Source: Branchiostoma floridae (lineage: Eukaryota > Chordata > Leptocardii > Amphioxiformes > Branchiostomatidae). Taken from it: DNA of 27,810 bases. Shown here in pieces: positions 1 through 10,349 of this stretch. A model generated the notes under the pieces. It searched no databases. It worked only from the letters and a program-made list of their open reading frames with translations, and was not told where the DNA came from. The stretch lies in assembly GCF_000003815.2 (NCBI RefSeq), contig NC_049983.1, forward strand, positions 6,061,276 through 6,089,085, written 5' to 3'. The translations under genes were made by a program, and so were the position numbers. How positions within the stretch are numbered: position 1 is the stretch's first letter; the number at the start of each line of letters is the position of its first letter.

Positions 1-1023
1 CGGCAGTAAACCAGTGTGGCTATATTTGGGTGTAATGGCGTAATGGTTCTATATTTGGGTACTGACGTAATGCTCATGCCCAAGCCGACTGCAATGGTTA
101 TATGTTGGTTGTTACGTCATGCAGTTGTGCATGGACCTACCCGACCCCACAGGAAGTGACCCCCAAGGTCATAGTTGCGACAGACGTTTGTATCGAAGAC
201 TACAAGAAAATGGTTTATAGGGATAGTACATTATACATGATGGGGTGTACATGTATCCCATAAGATTTGATAATCTGTAGACCAAGAATAAGGGTAATGA
301 TGATATTGTATACAGGGGCGTATATCATACGTTTTAAAAGGGTCTATACACGTAACAGTTACTACCGGTACAATACATTGCTGGACAAAGTTACGTAAAG
401 TTTATGTACGGAGTGGAGCAGGGTTTGTTTTTCACAGTAACTTGTAGTCATTGATATGATTGTTTATAGGGACTGTACATTAGACATATGGGATACACAA
501 TGTAGTGGACTGCATTGTGAAACAAAGAATGTTACATCATCATTGTTGCAAGCAACAAGTCGGCAATAATGAACTCTACCGCAGGAGTCGTATATTATAC
601 GTAAAGGGGGTTGTATAAAAAACTATTATTACTTTGTGGAAAGGTCCATGCAATGTATCAAGTCGTCAATATTTGTTTTATCTCGATAGTCCATTATACA
701 CATTGGAAGTATATAACGTACTAAATTGTGGAGCTAGGCAGCAATGTGCATATTTAATATCTATAAATATCTTTTTTTCAGTTACAAATGTAATACATGT
801 ACGTTTGACTGTCCTGTTATGAAATGCTGCGGATTAATTAATTGTGCAAACTAGCCCCTGGTTTGCATTGATAGAACTTGATTATAGAAGGCATCCCCCA
901 AGTTATCTAGAGATCAAAAATCACGACGATCCGTCAACCCTTCCCATGTTATTACCCTCCAAAGGGATGATGCAATTGCGCACGCGCGTAAGACTTGGTG
1001 TAAATTCCGGGAATTTTTACAAA
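1..1023. other. Non-coding stretch with diverged direct repeats
   Basis: I see no convincing exon here. A block beginning TTTATAGGGAtagTACATTA near 213 recurs, diverged, near 471, and a shorter echo (ATAGTcCATTATACAcAT) lies near 683. A GTATATYATACG word at about 309 and 589 keeps the same order, so an old duplication of roughly 260-280 bp is likely. Near the left edge CTATATTTGGGT occurs twice about 31 bp apart. Bases 841-915 carry a copy of the ATGCAAAT-type module described at 1664-1730. Confidence 0.5.
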
Positions 1024-1540
1024 GGCCACAGCAAGTAAATTTTATGGATGACATCCTCTGCAGACTGCAAAAAAAGTGCGATAGGGTGAAAAAAACAGGA
1101 TAGGTGAAAAAAAACAAGACAGCTACATTTTCAAAAATAGGCACCATAAAGTTCTGATGACTGTTGTAAAAAGAATTAAAGGGACAAAACATGGCATCAG
1201 AGCCAACAAGGCATTCATTCCTGTTTTTAAAACATGCACTGGTATGGTAAAAGTGACACTAGTGTCGTAGACTGGCATCATCAACAAATTTGGTAAGCAC
1301 ACTCATAGCTTCCATATATCCAATAAATTTTATTTCTACAACTGCAGTCCTGGGTACCTCGCAAGTGTCACTTGTACAAGTACAATCATTAGGCTACAAC
1401 ACAACATATTTGCTAATTATGGTACTTTATCGTCATGTTGACGGTCCCTGCAGAAGAAAAAATTCTTGTTTTTTTTTCTGAAATCAGGCGAAATTTAATG
1501 CACTCGCGGATGTCATCCATAAAATTTACTTGCTGTGGCC
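1024..1540. mobile_element. 517-bp non-autonomous TIR element
   Basis: Bases 1024-1056 and 1508-1540 are a perfect 33-bp inverted repeat beginning GGCCACAGCAAGTAAATTTT and ending in ATGGATGACATCC. The interior is non-coding, with A-runs near the left end and T-runs near the right, so pairing may extend imperfectly. No transposase is encoded, so it would need a partner in trans. No clear target duplication is visible (left flank ACAAA, right flank CAATA), so the superfamily is unassigned. Perfect identity of the arms suggests recent insertion. The subterminal word ATGGATGACATCCTCTG occurs again at about 5170. Confidence 0.8.
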
Positions 1541-3400
1541 CAATAGGACATACTAGTACACTACTCAGTTAGGCTAGTATTTCTCTCTTTGTTAGTTACA
1601 TGTGTCTTATGTTTGAGTATCTGCTAATATGAAATGAAGTAGGCTTATAAACTGTCCTCATAACCTATGCAAATTAGCCCCTAATTTGTATGATAAAATT
1701 TGATTATGTAAGGCATCTCCAGAGCTATCTCACTCATTCGCTCGCTCACAGTCCATGACAAAAACTATCTGCATTCCAAATACCATGACAATCTGTGAAC
1801 CAAATTATTCCACTCCAAAGCAACTACATAGGCTCGGAAAAAATCCTGTAGAATTCCGGACAATTTTGCCAATCGGACGTATCATATACTGTTAGGTTAG
1901 CCCCTGAGATGTTTATAAAAAAAACACCCTCAAACCACCACACCCTCACCCATTTCACGAAGGTTGAGTTCTGCGAACGCTTGTTTCCATCTTTTTTTGT
2001 GACTCTAAATAGTCTAATACATTTTTGCTGGCCATTTCTTTTTGTACTGGGTCACTTGATTGTGGGTTGATTCATTGCCAGTAACCAAATGCAAGCGACC
2101 CAGGACAAAAAAATTGCCAGCAAAACACTTATGAGCCCCAAAAAGATGGAAAAAAGCCCCCAGAGATCCTGCTATGGAGGCTAACCTGATTGCAATAATC
2201 ATGCATCTAAGGCTATTCTTCACTTAAAATGTCTGAAAATTGGTCCAAAATTTCCTGCAATTTCATCTTCTATTGATGGCTTCCTTCATGGCCATCTATT
2301 CAAATTGCTCTTTTAAATTATTTAGGCTAAATGAACACAATTTCTTGTTTTTTTTTCCATTTCTTCAGGAAAGTGTTGCAATGACACAGCTTTGTACACG
2401 CGATACAAACCTCCATACATATTTCAGATTCTGTGCAGATTTCATATCCATAACCCCATCTCTGACTTTAGCTTGTCTTCCGATTGATGCAATTCCCTGT
2501 GGTATAATTGCTCTAACCCCAAGTAAAACTGTTATTTTACATCAATCAATTACTGACTAATTGTGTCAAAATAATTTCTAATCAGGCTGAAGATATTGCA
2601 AGGGGAAAGAACTAAGGCTAAAGAATGGTGATCTATCATCATTGTCCATTCATCGGGGATCTTAAAGCTTGCCAGAGACAAATCATGGGATGTACCTAGG
2701 ATCACCCAAGGAGACTGAATGTCTACAAGGGGATAATGTTACAAGGATCATCAGATGAGACAAATGTATCATCCTGATTTAAACTTGGCTCAAGAGGTCT
2801 ACATTAGACTAGTTTTCAAAAACTTTACTTTTGATACTGTATTGTAGTTAAGTGTCTTTCATCTCCTTTATACAAAATTTAATATACGGTGTGATTGTTG
2901 TATTGTGTGCTATCAATTACAGTGTAGACCACAAGAAGATCTAGAATATGTTTGACTGTAAAATTTAAAAAAACTTGATTGAAATGACTATGCTACTTGT
3001 TTTAAAATTTTCTTCGACTGGTAAAAAATGTGTAGATGCCTGGCAATATACATTTTGTAATGTATTTGTTATCTATCAGTCCAAAATCCGGACCACTGAC
3101 TTTTTCAGGTCCATTTTTCTAGACTGGTCCAAATCCAAGATGAAATGTTGTACTGGTACCCACCCTTAGAGACAAGTGTTCACTCATAGTCATACATCAC
3201 ATGAGGGATTCTAAGGCCAAACATACAACCCCGCAAAGTCCAATGGGTAATACTAAATCCCTCCCTAGTGTCACCTAAGACGAGGCAAGTGTTCGCTCTA
3301 CTGAGTCTACAGATCATCATAAAGGATAAAATAATCCAATTCTTTCTTTGACCAAATGCATGACCCTGCCTTGCCCCAATGGGCCTTTGTAAATCCCTGT
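1541..3400. other. Non-coding stretch
   Basis: Bases 1664-1730 are a diverged copy of the module at 841-915 (TGCAAAYTAGCCCC followed by TTTG and AAGGCATC). From about 3170 to 3400 a word AAGTGTTC and a 'CCCATTGG ... GGGT' block each occur twice, which suggests a worn tandem or SINE-body repeat continuing from the SINE remnant at 3405-3580. No ORF has convincing splice sites or protein-like composition. Confidence 0.4.
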
Positions 3401-3404
3401 TATT

Positions 3405-3580
3405 CTAGCAGCACCTGCTGACCCCTGATAGGACATCTGGTACCCACTTGTTACTAGGTGAACTGGAACAAATGAAGGAATAATATAATGTCCAGAGATT
3501 GAAGGTTTTGGTAGCTGAGGGAATTGAACTTCCAGTCTTTAGTTGAGATAAGATTTTGTTGTTAGGCCACACCAATTTTC
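3405..3580 (-). mobile_element. Degenerate tRNA-derived SINE remnant
   Basis: Read on the minus strand, the segment starts with TGGCCTAACAACA (about 3569-3558), which resembles a polymerase III A box. About 30 bases on it has AGTTCAATTCCC (3530-3519), which resembles a B box. The body continues to lower coordinates with a GTGGGTACCAG motif common in marine invertebrate SINE bodies. Both boxes deviate from consensus, so it is probably not transcribed by polymerase III. Family and 3' boundary are uncertain. Confidence 0.4.
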
Positions 3581-3599
3581 TTTGTTGCTTCTCGGTTTC

Positions 3600-4020
3600 T
3601 GCTGTCATATTTTTCCAAATTTGAAGAAAAAATTTGATAAATTTTCAGAATCTCCTGAAAAATGGCGTCAAATTTCAGTGCCTGTATGTGGTTATTTTGT
3701 ACGGTTATGTGTATTATTTTTTTCTCAAAATTGGGGCTTTGGTAATCTGGGAGCACCCTAAATACTGCATAAAATGTGCTAAGAAAAATGTGTTATTTGT
3801 TAAATCTGCTGCTATTTATGTTGTGTAACTTGAGTAAGCCCCTCGATCTCTCCACCTGACTTTTTGAAGAAAATTTTTTTCTTTTTTTTCCGACATGCTG
3901 GTCCAATTTTTTCCTGAAAAAAATCCAAGAAGCAACAAATCAAATTGATGTGGCCTTATCAGTAAATAAAAAATATGAATGACAATGAAGTGAGTAGGGA
4001 TGTAGAATTGAGGCAAGACA
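3600..4020. other. AT-rich non-coding stretch
   Basis: T-rich and A-rich homopolymer tracts dominate. Overlapping short ORFs occur on both strands without splice signals or recognisable protein composition. Confidence 0.4.
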
Positions 4021-4044
4021 CTTATGGACTGTAGTGAAAAACAC

Positions 4045-4127
4045 TGTTGCCGCGCCGCGTGCCTGCAAAGCTGGTGTGTTACGCCGAACGGCGGTTATAC
4101 CGGCTATATAGATACAGATACAGATAC
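4045..4127 (+). repeat. Short interspersed repeat with (GATACA)n tail
   Basis: A GC-rich segment containing the small hairpin GCCGAACGGC runs through GGTTATACCGGCTATATA into GATACAGATACAGATAC (4111-4127). A compact GC-rich body followed by a short simple-sequence tail is what SINE-like retroposons leave. I recall similar sequences from lancelet DNA but cannot verify this. The left boundary is a guess. Confidence 0.4.
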
Positions 4128-5280
4128 TGTTGTGTAGTGTATGGTAGAGTTTGCACAATCAATATCATGGCCATGTTGGTGATCGATTCCTGAGCTCCAA
4201 ATAACTGGAGCTCCAATGTTGCATTCCGGTACTTTCCCATTTTTCTGTGACTTCATCATATCTTGTGGCACCAACTCTTTATCCATCTGCGGGCTGCCTC
4301 GTTGTAAGAATTGTACTGTCATGTTAAATTTGATGTATGAGGAGTGCAAAATTAATTTCCAGTCTTGACATTTATAGATGAACAGCAAATTGGGTCATGG
4401 GATGTCAGCATGCAAAAAGTTCAATACAAACAATGTACATGTACCAACCCAGGCATGCACACAGTGGTCTAACTGGGTTACTGTGTCAAACTGTCCATTA
4501 TCATTAAAACTGTGCATATGTCAATATACACTGCACTTGATTTTGAAGGCTTATGCATATAACATGGCTATCATTTTATCAAAGAAAGCATTTTCAAGAT
4601 TATCAAGTATAGTATTACACATTTATGGTGGATAAGTAATAGTTTGTCATTAATTATGATTACCAGTAGCAGAATACTTTAATATGCATCATCTCAAGGC
4701 TATCAATTTAGGCTTTTTTATTCATTCAAAGACATACACAGACTTTGGACTAGCAACTTGAACATCAACCCCACAATTACACTTTGACCTGACAGTAATT
4801 TTAAGGTTTATGTTTGAGACATACAATGTCAATCATTTTTCGTCTCATAAGACCTGAAGAATAATAACTTGTACTCGAATTGTGACCTGAAAACTAAATA
4901 CATTGACTCCATTCCAACAAACCTAAAGGCTTTGTAAAAAAAAGGGCCATTTTCATCTGAAAGGAAACAAATGGGATTGGTACTAGAATTCATATATGTT
5001 CAGTGAAGAATGTAGCACAGAACTTGAACCACAAAAATTAAGTCTGTACAGGGTTCTTTACTGCCAAGCATGACGGTTTATCTTCGTTAACAATTAACTT
5101 TAAATGACTGAGGCATCAGCTGGAATCCTTACAAGCTTTGGGCATCTTTAGGCCATGTTGATTTGATTATATGGATGACATCCTCTGGGAATCTAAAAAT
5201 TGATGCAGGCATGCAAATAAAAAAAAAAGTTTGACCAAATTTATATTCACATAATACAGTACTGTACATGTACTGCAATG
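4128..5280. other. Non-coding stretch
   Basis: Bases 4160-4380 hold a minus-strand open frame of about 90 codons with mixed composition but no paired splice sites, so it is not called. The rest is AT-rich. The word ATGGATGACATCCTCTG at about 5170-5186 matches the subterminal part of the 1024-1540 element, so a relic of that family may lie here. Confidence 0.35.
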
Positions 5281-5837
5281 ATTTTTACACTAACGGGGGC
5301 CGCCCTAAGACGGTCCCCGTCGTAAGACGGAACGGATTTTTTGCTGATCTTATTATCCATAAGTACACCGTGTTTGTTGCCACTGACTATGCTGATTACA
5401 AAGGTAAATAAACCAAGTCCATGCACACAGCTTTAATTTGCATTCCAAGTATACTTTAACATATTTAAAAAAAAACAGAATTCTAACAGTAATGTTGACA
5501 GTGCTGAATCACTGCGGTCACCGGCCTCTGCGTATTGGCGGCTCGTGTCGCTAACTATACGAACTTTTTCAAGCAGTCACACAACTGCCATGATACACAT
5601 AAATAAAGCTCCATAAAACACTATGAATATGGGTCTTCAAATGTCTGTTGAGTAGAAAAGCTACCAAAAGGAAGCGACATAAACATTGTCACCATTGTAC
5701 TCCCAAGGGAGTGTGGCCGTGAAGGTGACAGACTAGAGAACGCTCCAAAGATTTATTTGACTGTAACAAATGATTCGTGCTGTCTATGAAAATAAGACTT
5801 GATAGAGAGATGTAGATGATATTTTCATATAATCAGA

Positions 5838-5905
5838 CCGAGTTTTGTTGATGCTGGCGGTGTCTTTTTTTCCGAGTTTTGTTGATGTTAGTGGTGTCTT
5901 TTTTT
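5838..5905. repeat. 34-bp tandem duplication
   Basis: Two adjacent 34-bp copies begin CCGAGTTTTGTTGATG at 5838 and 5872, each ending in a T-run. The copies differ at about three positions (GCTGGCGG versus GTTAGTGG), so this is a fairly recent local duplication, probably by replication slippage. Confidence 0.75.
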
Positions 5906-6937
5906 CGTAATGTTTTTTTTAGTCGGGCATTCACAATCAGTGCATTCAGCCCATTGCCCGTAAAAACATGAGCTGGATTGTTCTAGGTACATCCTTCCTC
6001 ATGTGAGACAAGAAGTACATACAGTCACGATTTTACTGTCAAAAGAAATCTAAAATATCATATTATTAATTTTTTTCTGTGTACTTAAATTTACCACTTA
6101 CTTCTGAAGAGAGCAAAATGTAAAAAAAAGCGTACCGAGTTAGGCACACTGTCCAGCGTAGAACAAAATTGGAAGGTTACATACACGAAATTGTCTCACA
6201 GTGTTTGCCGCTTGTAACATGCAGCGCGAAAGGTTCATGAACCACATGAATGCATTTCTTATTCAAGTATGTTGTTCAAATCTATGTGTAAAAAATTCAG
6301 TCATCAAAATTTGACCACTCTCAGGCAACTAGCGATGGAGCGCCATGAGTTTGAGCGCAAGAAAAAGCGTACCGTGTTGGGGCACCTCCCGTTATATGTA
6401 TTAAGAAAACAAAAGCTATAAAAAATTTAAAATGTTCTACAGTTGATATTGTCTGAAGAGACCGGTATCGTCATATTTCTTTGATCTTTCGTTTTGTATC
6501 CTTTGATACTTAACTTCGCCGTCCGTGTGTTCCCGCTCGCGTTCACACGTCAGATTCGTCCATTATGCTAATGTGGTACTCACAAGAAAAGCCTCGTCAT
6601 TTTAGACTTATCTCTTGATTAATATAAGAATAAAATGCACCATAGTCTGAATTTCATATCATTTTGTCTTTGTAACAATTTATTTAGAAAGTTTTTGTGA
6701 TGAAAATTAACCTAAACGATAGTGTATTAGAACGTAACTTTAACACAATTTACCTCCGTAATATTGGTGTCGTCTATTAACCTTATATGACCTCATTTGT
6801 CAGCGGGTATGGGTAAGGCCAGTTTTAACGAAGTTTTGTTTGGAAATAAATCACAGAGGTTTTAAATCCGGCGTAGGGTGACGATACGGCCGCTGCATAT
6901 GGCCGAACGCGATCCGAAACATAGACCAGCGGTCCGC
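5906..6937. other. Non-coding stretch
   Basis: No gene is supported. The phrase AAAAAGCGTACCG followed by GTT and GGCAC occurs at about 6126 and 6364 in the same orientation, which suggests two relics of one dispersed repeat. A minus-strand GAG|GTAAAT donor-like site near 6751 has no convincing exon upstream of it. Confidence 0.35.
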
Positions 6938-7111
6938 GTGGCCGTAATCGGCAGTGTTTTTGTACCTGCGGGACCGGAAATCGTGTGGCCGTGGCCGCGT
7001 TGGACAGGTGGCCGCTAAGCCTATCTCTTAATCATTACGAATCCAAGGGACCGACAAAAAGTGGCCACTATGGGCAGGTGGCCGGTATGCAAAGGTGGCC
7101 ACTAATACAGG
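6938..7111. repeat. Interrupted 17-bp minisatellite (GTGGCC repeat)
   Basis: Units starting GTGGCC occur at 6938, 6991, 7008, 7061, 7078 and 7095. The spacings 6991-7008, 7061-7078 and 7078-7095 are exactly 17 bp. The consensus is close to GTGGCCGCTAATGGCAG. The last unit is followed directly by GTTTGACTGT. Such short arrays are found near the ends of some DNA transposons, and I associate this one with lancelet repeats. No inverted partner is found in the window, so it may be one end of a broken element. Confidence 0.6.
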
Positions 7112-7120
7112 TTTGACTGT

Positions 7121-7890
7121 CATGTTGTATTCCATTATATATAATTGCTGGCCTTGAGGCCTGTTTTTGCGACCATCTGTCTTCCTATACTCTCTGCCTA
7201 TTCTTGCTGTCAGGGATATACATTTCTACAGCCATGCCTTTCAAGATATACCACACCTCTGAATGAGTATGCATAGCCAGGACTCAAGCATGCAGACAAA
7301 CTAGCACAGCTATGCCAGGCTGCCAAATGAACAACAACAGGTCTGAACGGGCACCGTGCCAGCGCCCCATTTACATGGGGAACTCACCGTTTTCCAATCA
7401 ATGGCCAACCCAGACAGTGTGGCATTTGATACCCGTTGAGTACCTATCGATTCCCCAAAGCAACATTACAACAATAGCTTGTGGCATTAATACTGATAAA
7501 AAGATTGGATTGCATACAATGCCAGGTAACAGGGACCAGTATATGATCAAATTTGGAACATTAAATTCTACTACAAATCTATGTTCAGCAATTTGTCTAC
7601 ACTAATGAGGATTCATGACAAAAGGATCAAACCCTTTGATATGACCATAATCTAATAAGTGTAGTTCCCCAACAATTATCATTATGTGAATTAAGTTTAA
7701 TTCCTAAATATTTCCTCAGTGTAGGAACACCTATTATCATAAGCGATACTGTCTGTATGAATTTTCATCTGTAGGTGCATCTACATGTACATCAATTCAG
7801 TGTCTTATGGTGCCTAGTAGCACATCGCAAGTTCCCTTGTTGTTTCAGTGGCAAGGTATATTTTGCAATTCCTTCCCCTTTGGTATGCTC
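7121..7890. other. Non-coding stretch
   Basis: Several short ORFs are present, the longest about 97 codons at 7312-7605 plus. None has splice signals, protein-like composition or a recognisable motif. I see nothing else defined here. Confidence 0.35.
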
Positions 7891-7899
7891 ATGGCACCT

Positions 7900-8078
7900 C
7901 CTCAAACACAGGACCCCTTTTTGTGTCCCCCATTTTACGTCCCTTCCTTAAGACAGGTGCAACCCAAACCAAGATGCCCTACCCAGGATTGAACCAGTGT
8001 CCCCCATGGCCAGTTACCAACTAATTGGAACCAGAAGCTCAAATGTGAGGCTGCTACCAGTTGAGCCGCAGGGACATC
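7900..8078 (-). mobile_element. tRNA-derived SINE (head and partial body)
   Basis: On the minus strand the head reads from about 8076. GGCTCAACTGGTAGCAG (8067-8051) resembles a polymerase III A box, and GGTTCAATCC (7995-7986) is a very good B box (consensus GGTTCRANNCC). The spacing between the boxes is longer than in a tRNA, and the segment does not close into a cloverleaf, so a SINE is preferred over a tRNA gene. The body probably continues below 7986 but its 3' end is not clear. An intact A/B promoter suggests a younger copy than the one at 3405-3580. Confidence 0.6.
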
Positions 8079-8080
8079 CA

Positions 8081-9920
8081 TGCTTGTATATACATGATTG
8101 CGTATATCCTTCTATCAAGTATATGAAGACTTAGTAGTTTTCAGACTTCAAAACTTCAAACTCTACCTGAATACAAGTCTACTATTAGCTATGAGCTATG
8201 GTTGCAACACCAAGTTGACTAATATTACGAGTGTCTCACCTGGTCACAGCATTTCTAATCCCTAAGCCATGCATGTTCATCCATAGTCATAAAGGATTAA
8301 AAACTGTCTCAAGTTGTGCTCCTTGAGAAGACAAACCCAACAACACTCTAACCTGTACAGGTGCTCTCAAGGTGAGCATGTTATTTGTGTAGTAAGTCGA
8401 GCCAACTGAAAGTTGGCAAGTGGCATTCCTGGTGCAAACGTTGCCTGGAATTCTATCTAGAGGGCTAACGACGCGTCCTTTGTCGAACCTTTTGGCACAA
8501 GCAGGTGCATACATGTGCGTTGCACCCGATACTTTTGGGATAAACAAGCGGTACAACCAACCACCTAACACTGGAAAAGGGCTGAAAAAATACAACTTTG
8601 GTTCCATATAGAAATGATGTTTTAAAAACAAGACCGTATGTTGACATGTTTGTGTTAGTCTCTGTTGACCTGTCCGTTCGTTGAATGCTTTTGATGTAGG
8701 CATAGAAAGTGGTATTCATTTCTTTTGAATGATCAGTATTTATGTAGCATCTGCTTTTGTTTATCTAAATATGACCCCAAATTGTCAACTGCCAATCGAC
8801 AGGTAAAAAAACATCAATCAATGTCCTAGTGTTGTTATAATTTATTCAGTTATGAAAACAATTTTGTGCTCCTATGGGAAACGATATGTTTGACTTTTCA
8901 TGTAACACTACTGATCAGGCTTTTGTGCTTGTATACTTGTTAGTTTTGGATGGAAAACAAAGAAAAATACTAAGCCGTCAAGGACCGATTGTGGTACAAT
9001 GTACATGTATTTGTCACAAGACAATTCACAATGTTTCTCAACTATTGATAGGTACAATGTATGTACTACCCAATACAAACACAATACCTATGCTTTGCTT
9101 ACACATATTGTTCAGTCTTTCGTGTTTGTTTTCTTTTGTGGGGAAACAAAGAAATAAACAAGCCAATCAGTGGTATTTGTGACAAGACTCAAATTCAAGT
9201 GGGCCTACTGGCCAATACAAACACCATGTCCATGATTACAATTCTGGTTTGGAAGAGATCTAAATCAGCTCTTTTAGCCGAGCATGGTTATAGTAAATGG
9301 CCTTCATCTGAATTATTATCCTTCATTACCTCATTACTCTCCAACATCAGGAATAATTGATAGCACGGTCTAAATGGAGCAGCCCTCACAGAGTACTTAG
9401 CCTTCTTAGCTCCAGGCTAAAGCTTTGATATTGGCATATTCTTTATCTGCCAGCTAGCAACACATGTTTTACAACATGACAGTGACAGCCATGGGAAACA
9501 GCATGATGATGGGAATATGGCGGCAATAAAAAATTATGTGACACTGGTAAACACTGTTATGAACCCACTCACTGTGAACCATGTGATCATTCCTACTGAA
9601 ACCCCTCTATTTTAGAAGTAGACTAGTCCTGTGAGGCTGTGACCTCATTCTGGTGCTAAGAATCCTGTCCGTGACGCCAAATGTTGTGAGCAAAAAATCT
9701 GAAATAATCATACAGGGATAACATCATGAGGCCTGAGAGCTACATGTACCTGCTATAGATCATCACCATTGCAGATTCAGAAATGAGGTATGAAAACTGT
9801 ATGTCCTGGTACAGTACCATAGAAATCCACCAGGGGGCCAAACATCACCCAAGATACCAAATACATTATAAAGATTTATTTCACCACTTCTCAAGTTATG
9901 CTGCTCAAACTTTAGTCAAA

Positions 9921-9921
<1 letters not shown>
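8081..9921. other. Non-coding stretch with one long open frame of uncertain status
   Basis: The longest open frame on the minus strand of the single-copy part, 8703-8287 (138 codons), lies here. Its translation has no domain I recognise, there is no good start context, and plus-strand frames overlap it with similar openness. The DNA contains nested palindromic words such as GGTGCATACATGTGCGTTGC, which points to repeat rather than coding sequence. I do not call it a gene. Confidence 0.35.

Positions 9922-9952
<31 letters not shown>
9922..9952. repeat. (CA)n microsatellite
   Basis: An uninterrupted run of about 15 CA dinucleotides ending in CATACAG. The Cys/Val-rich and Thr/His-rich open frames across it are artefacts of the repeat. 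Confidence 0.97.
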
Positions 9953-9956
<4 letters not shown>

Positions 9957-10113
9957 GAAACAGATCCCAAAACACATCATTCTTGCAAAAGCAAATGTCA
10001 AAAGAGCACTCCAAAGGCAGCTATGTAGACAAAAAAAAATATTACACTGCATCCTAAGACCTCTTGAACCAACAAGTACCATGGTCAATGACTCAAGACA
10101 GTCAAGGTAAACA

Positions 10114-10289
10114 CTAGCCTGGTATCCATTCATATTTAGCTACTACCTGGTCCTCACCAAATAGCCCATTAATTCCAGATACCCCGTTTTCAAACAGGCA
10201 CTGGAATGACTGGATAGCAACATACTAGTAGGGCCTGCAGTGGGCACTGGATAGGCTAATTTAATCGGAATAGAGATGGATACCAGGTT
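10114..10289. mobile_element. 176-bp MITE with perfect 9-bp target duplication
   Basis: The element is bounded by identical 9-bp direct repeats AGGTAAACA at 10105-10113 and 10290-10298. Its ends are inverted: CTAGCCTGGTATCCAT on the left and ATGGATACCAGGTT on the right. A 9-bp duplication is characteristic of Mutator-like (MULE) transposition, but the inverted ends are short, so the superfamily is inferred from duplication length only. It sits about 12 bp beyond the splice donor of the exon at 10310-10349, inside the next intron of that minus-strand gene. Confidence 0.8.
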
Positions 10290-10309
10290 AGGTAAACAGC
10301 CTCACTCAC

Positions 10310-10349
10310 CTTTGAACTTCATGTAGTGTTACCAGGTTATCTTGAAGAG
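10310..10349 (-). CDS. Exon 3 (internal, 40 bp) of unidentified minus-strand gene
   Basis: Read on the minus strand, the acceptor is a pyrimidine-containing tract ending in TTGACAG and the donor is AAAG|GTGAGTG, close to consensus. The exon starts with two bases that complete the split codon left by the exon at 11872-11985 (G + CT = Ala). It then encodes LQDNLVTLHEVQ and leaves AG for a Ser or Arg codon (phase 2). That frame is the open one of those tested, and phase agreement with the preceding exon is the main support. The translation is polar and helix-like. The next exon is not identified; it would lie at lower coordinates or outside the window. A short exon can arise by chance, so this is the least certain of the three. 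Confidence 0.5.

Noticed and set aside
4160-4380. Minus-strand open frame with balanced composition
   Set aside because: No convincing donor, and no phase connection to the exon at 10310-10349.
5364-5403. Possible 40-bp plus-strand exon (YTVFVATDYADYK) before AAAG|GTAAAT
   Set aside because: The acceptor is poor (CCATAAG), the exon is very short and no partner exon was found.
7986-8076. A tRNA gene, because of good A-box and B-box sequences
   Set aside because: The boxes are too far apart and no acceptor or anticodon stems can be paired, so a SINE head is the better reading.
8287-8703. A 138-codon minus-strand frame
   Set aside because: No recognisable domain, no supporting splice sites or start context, overlapping open frames on the other strand and palindromic repeat words in the DNA.
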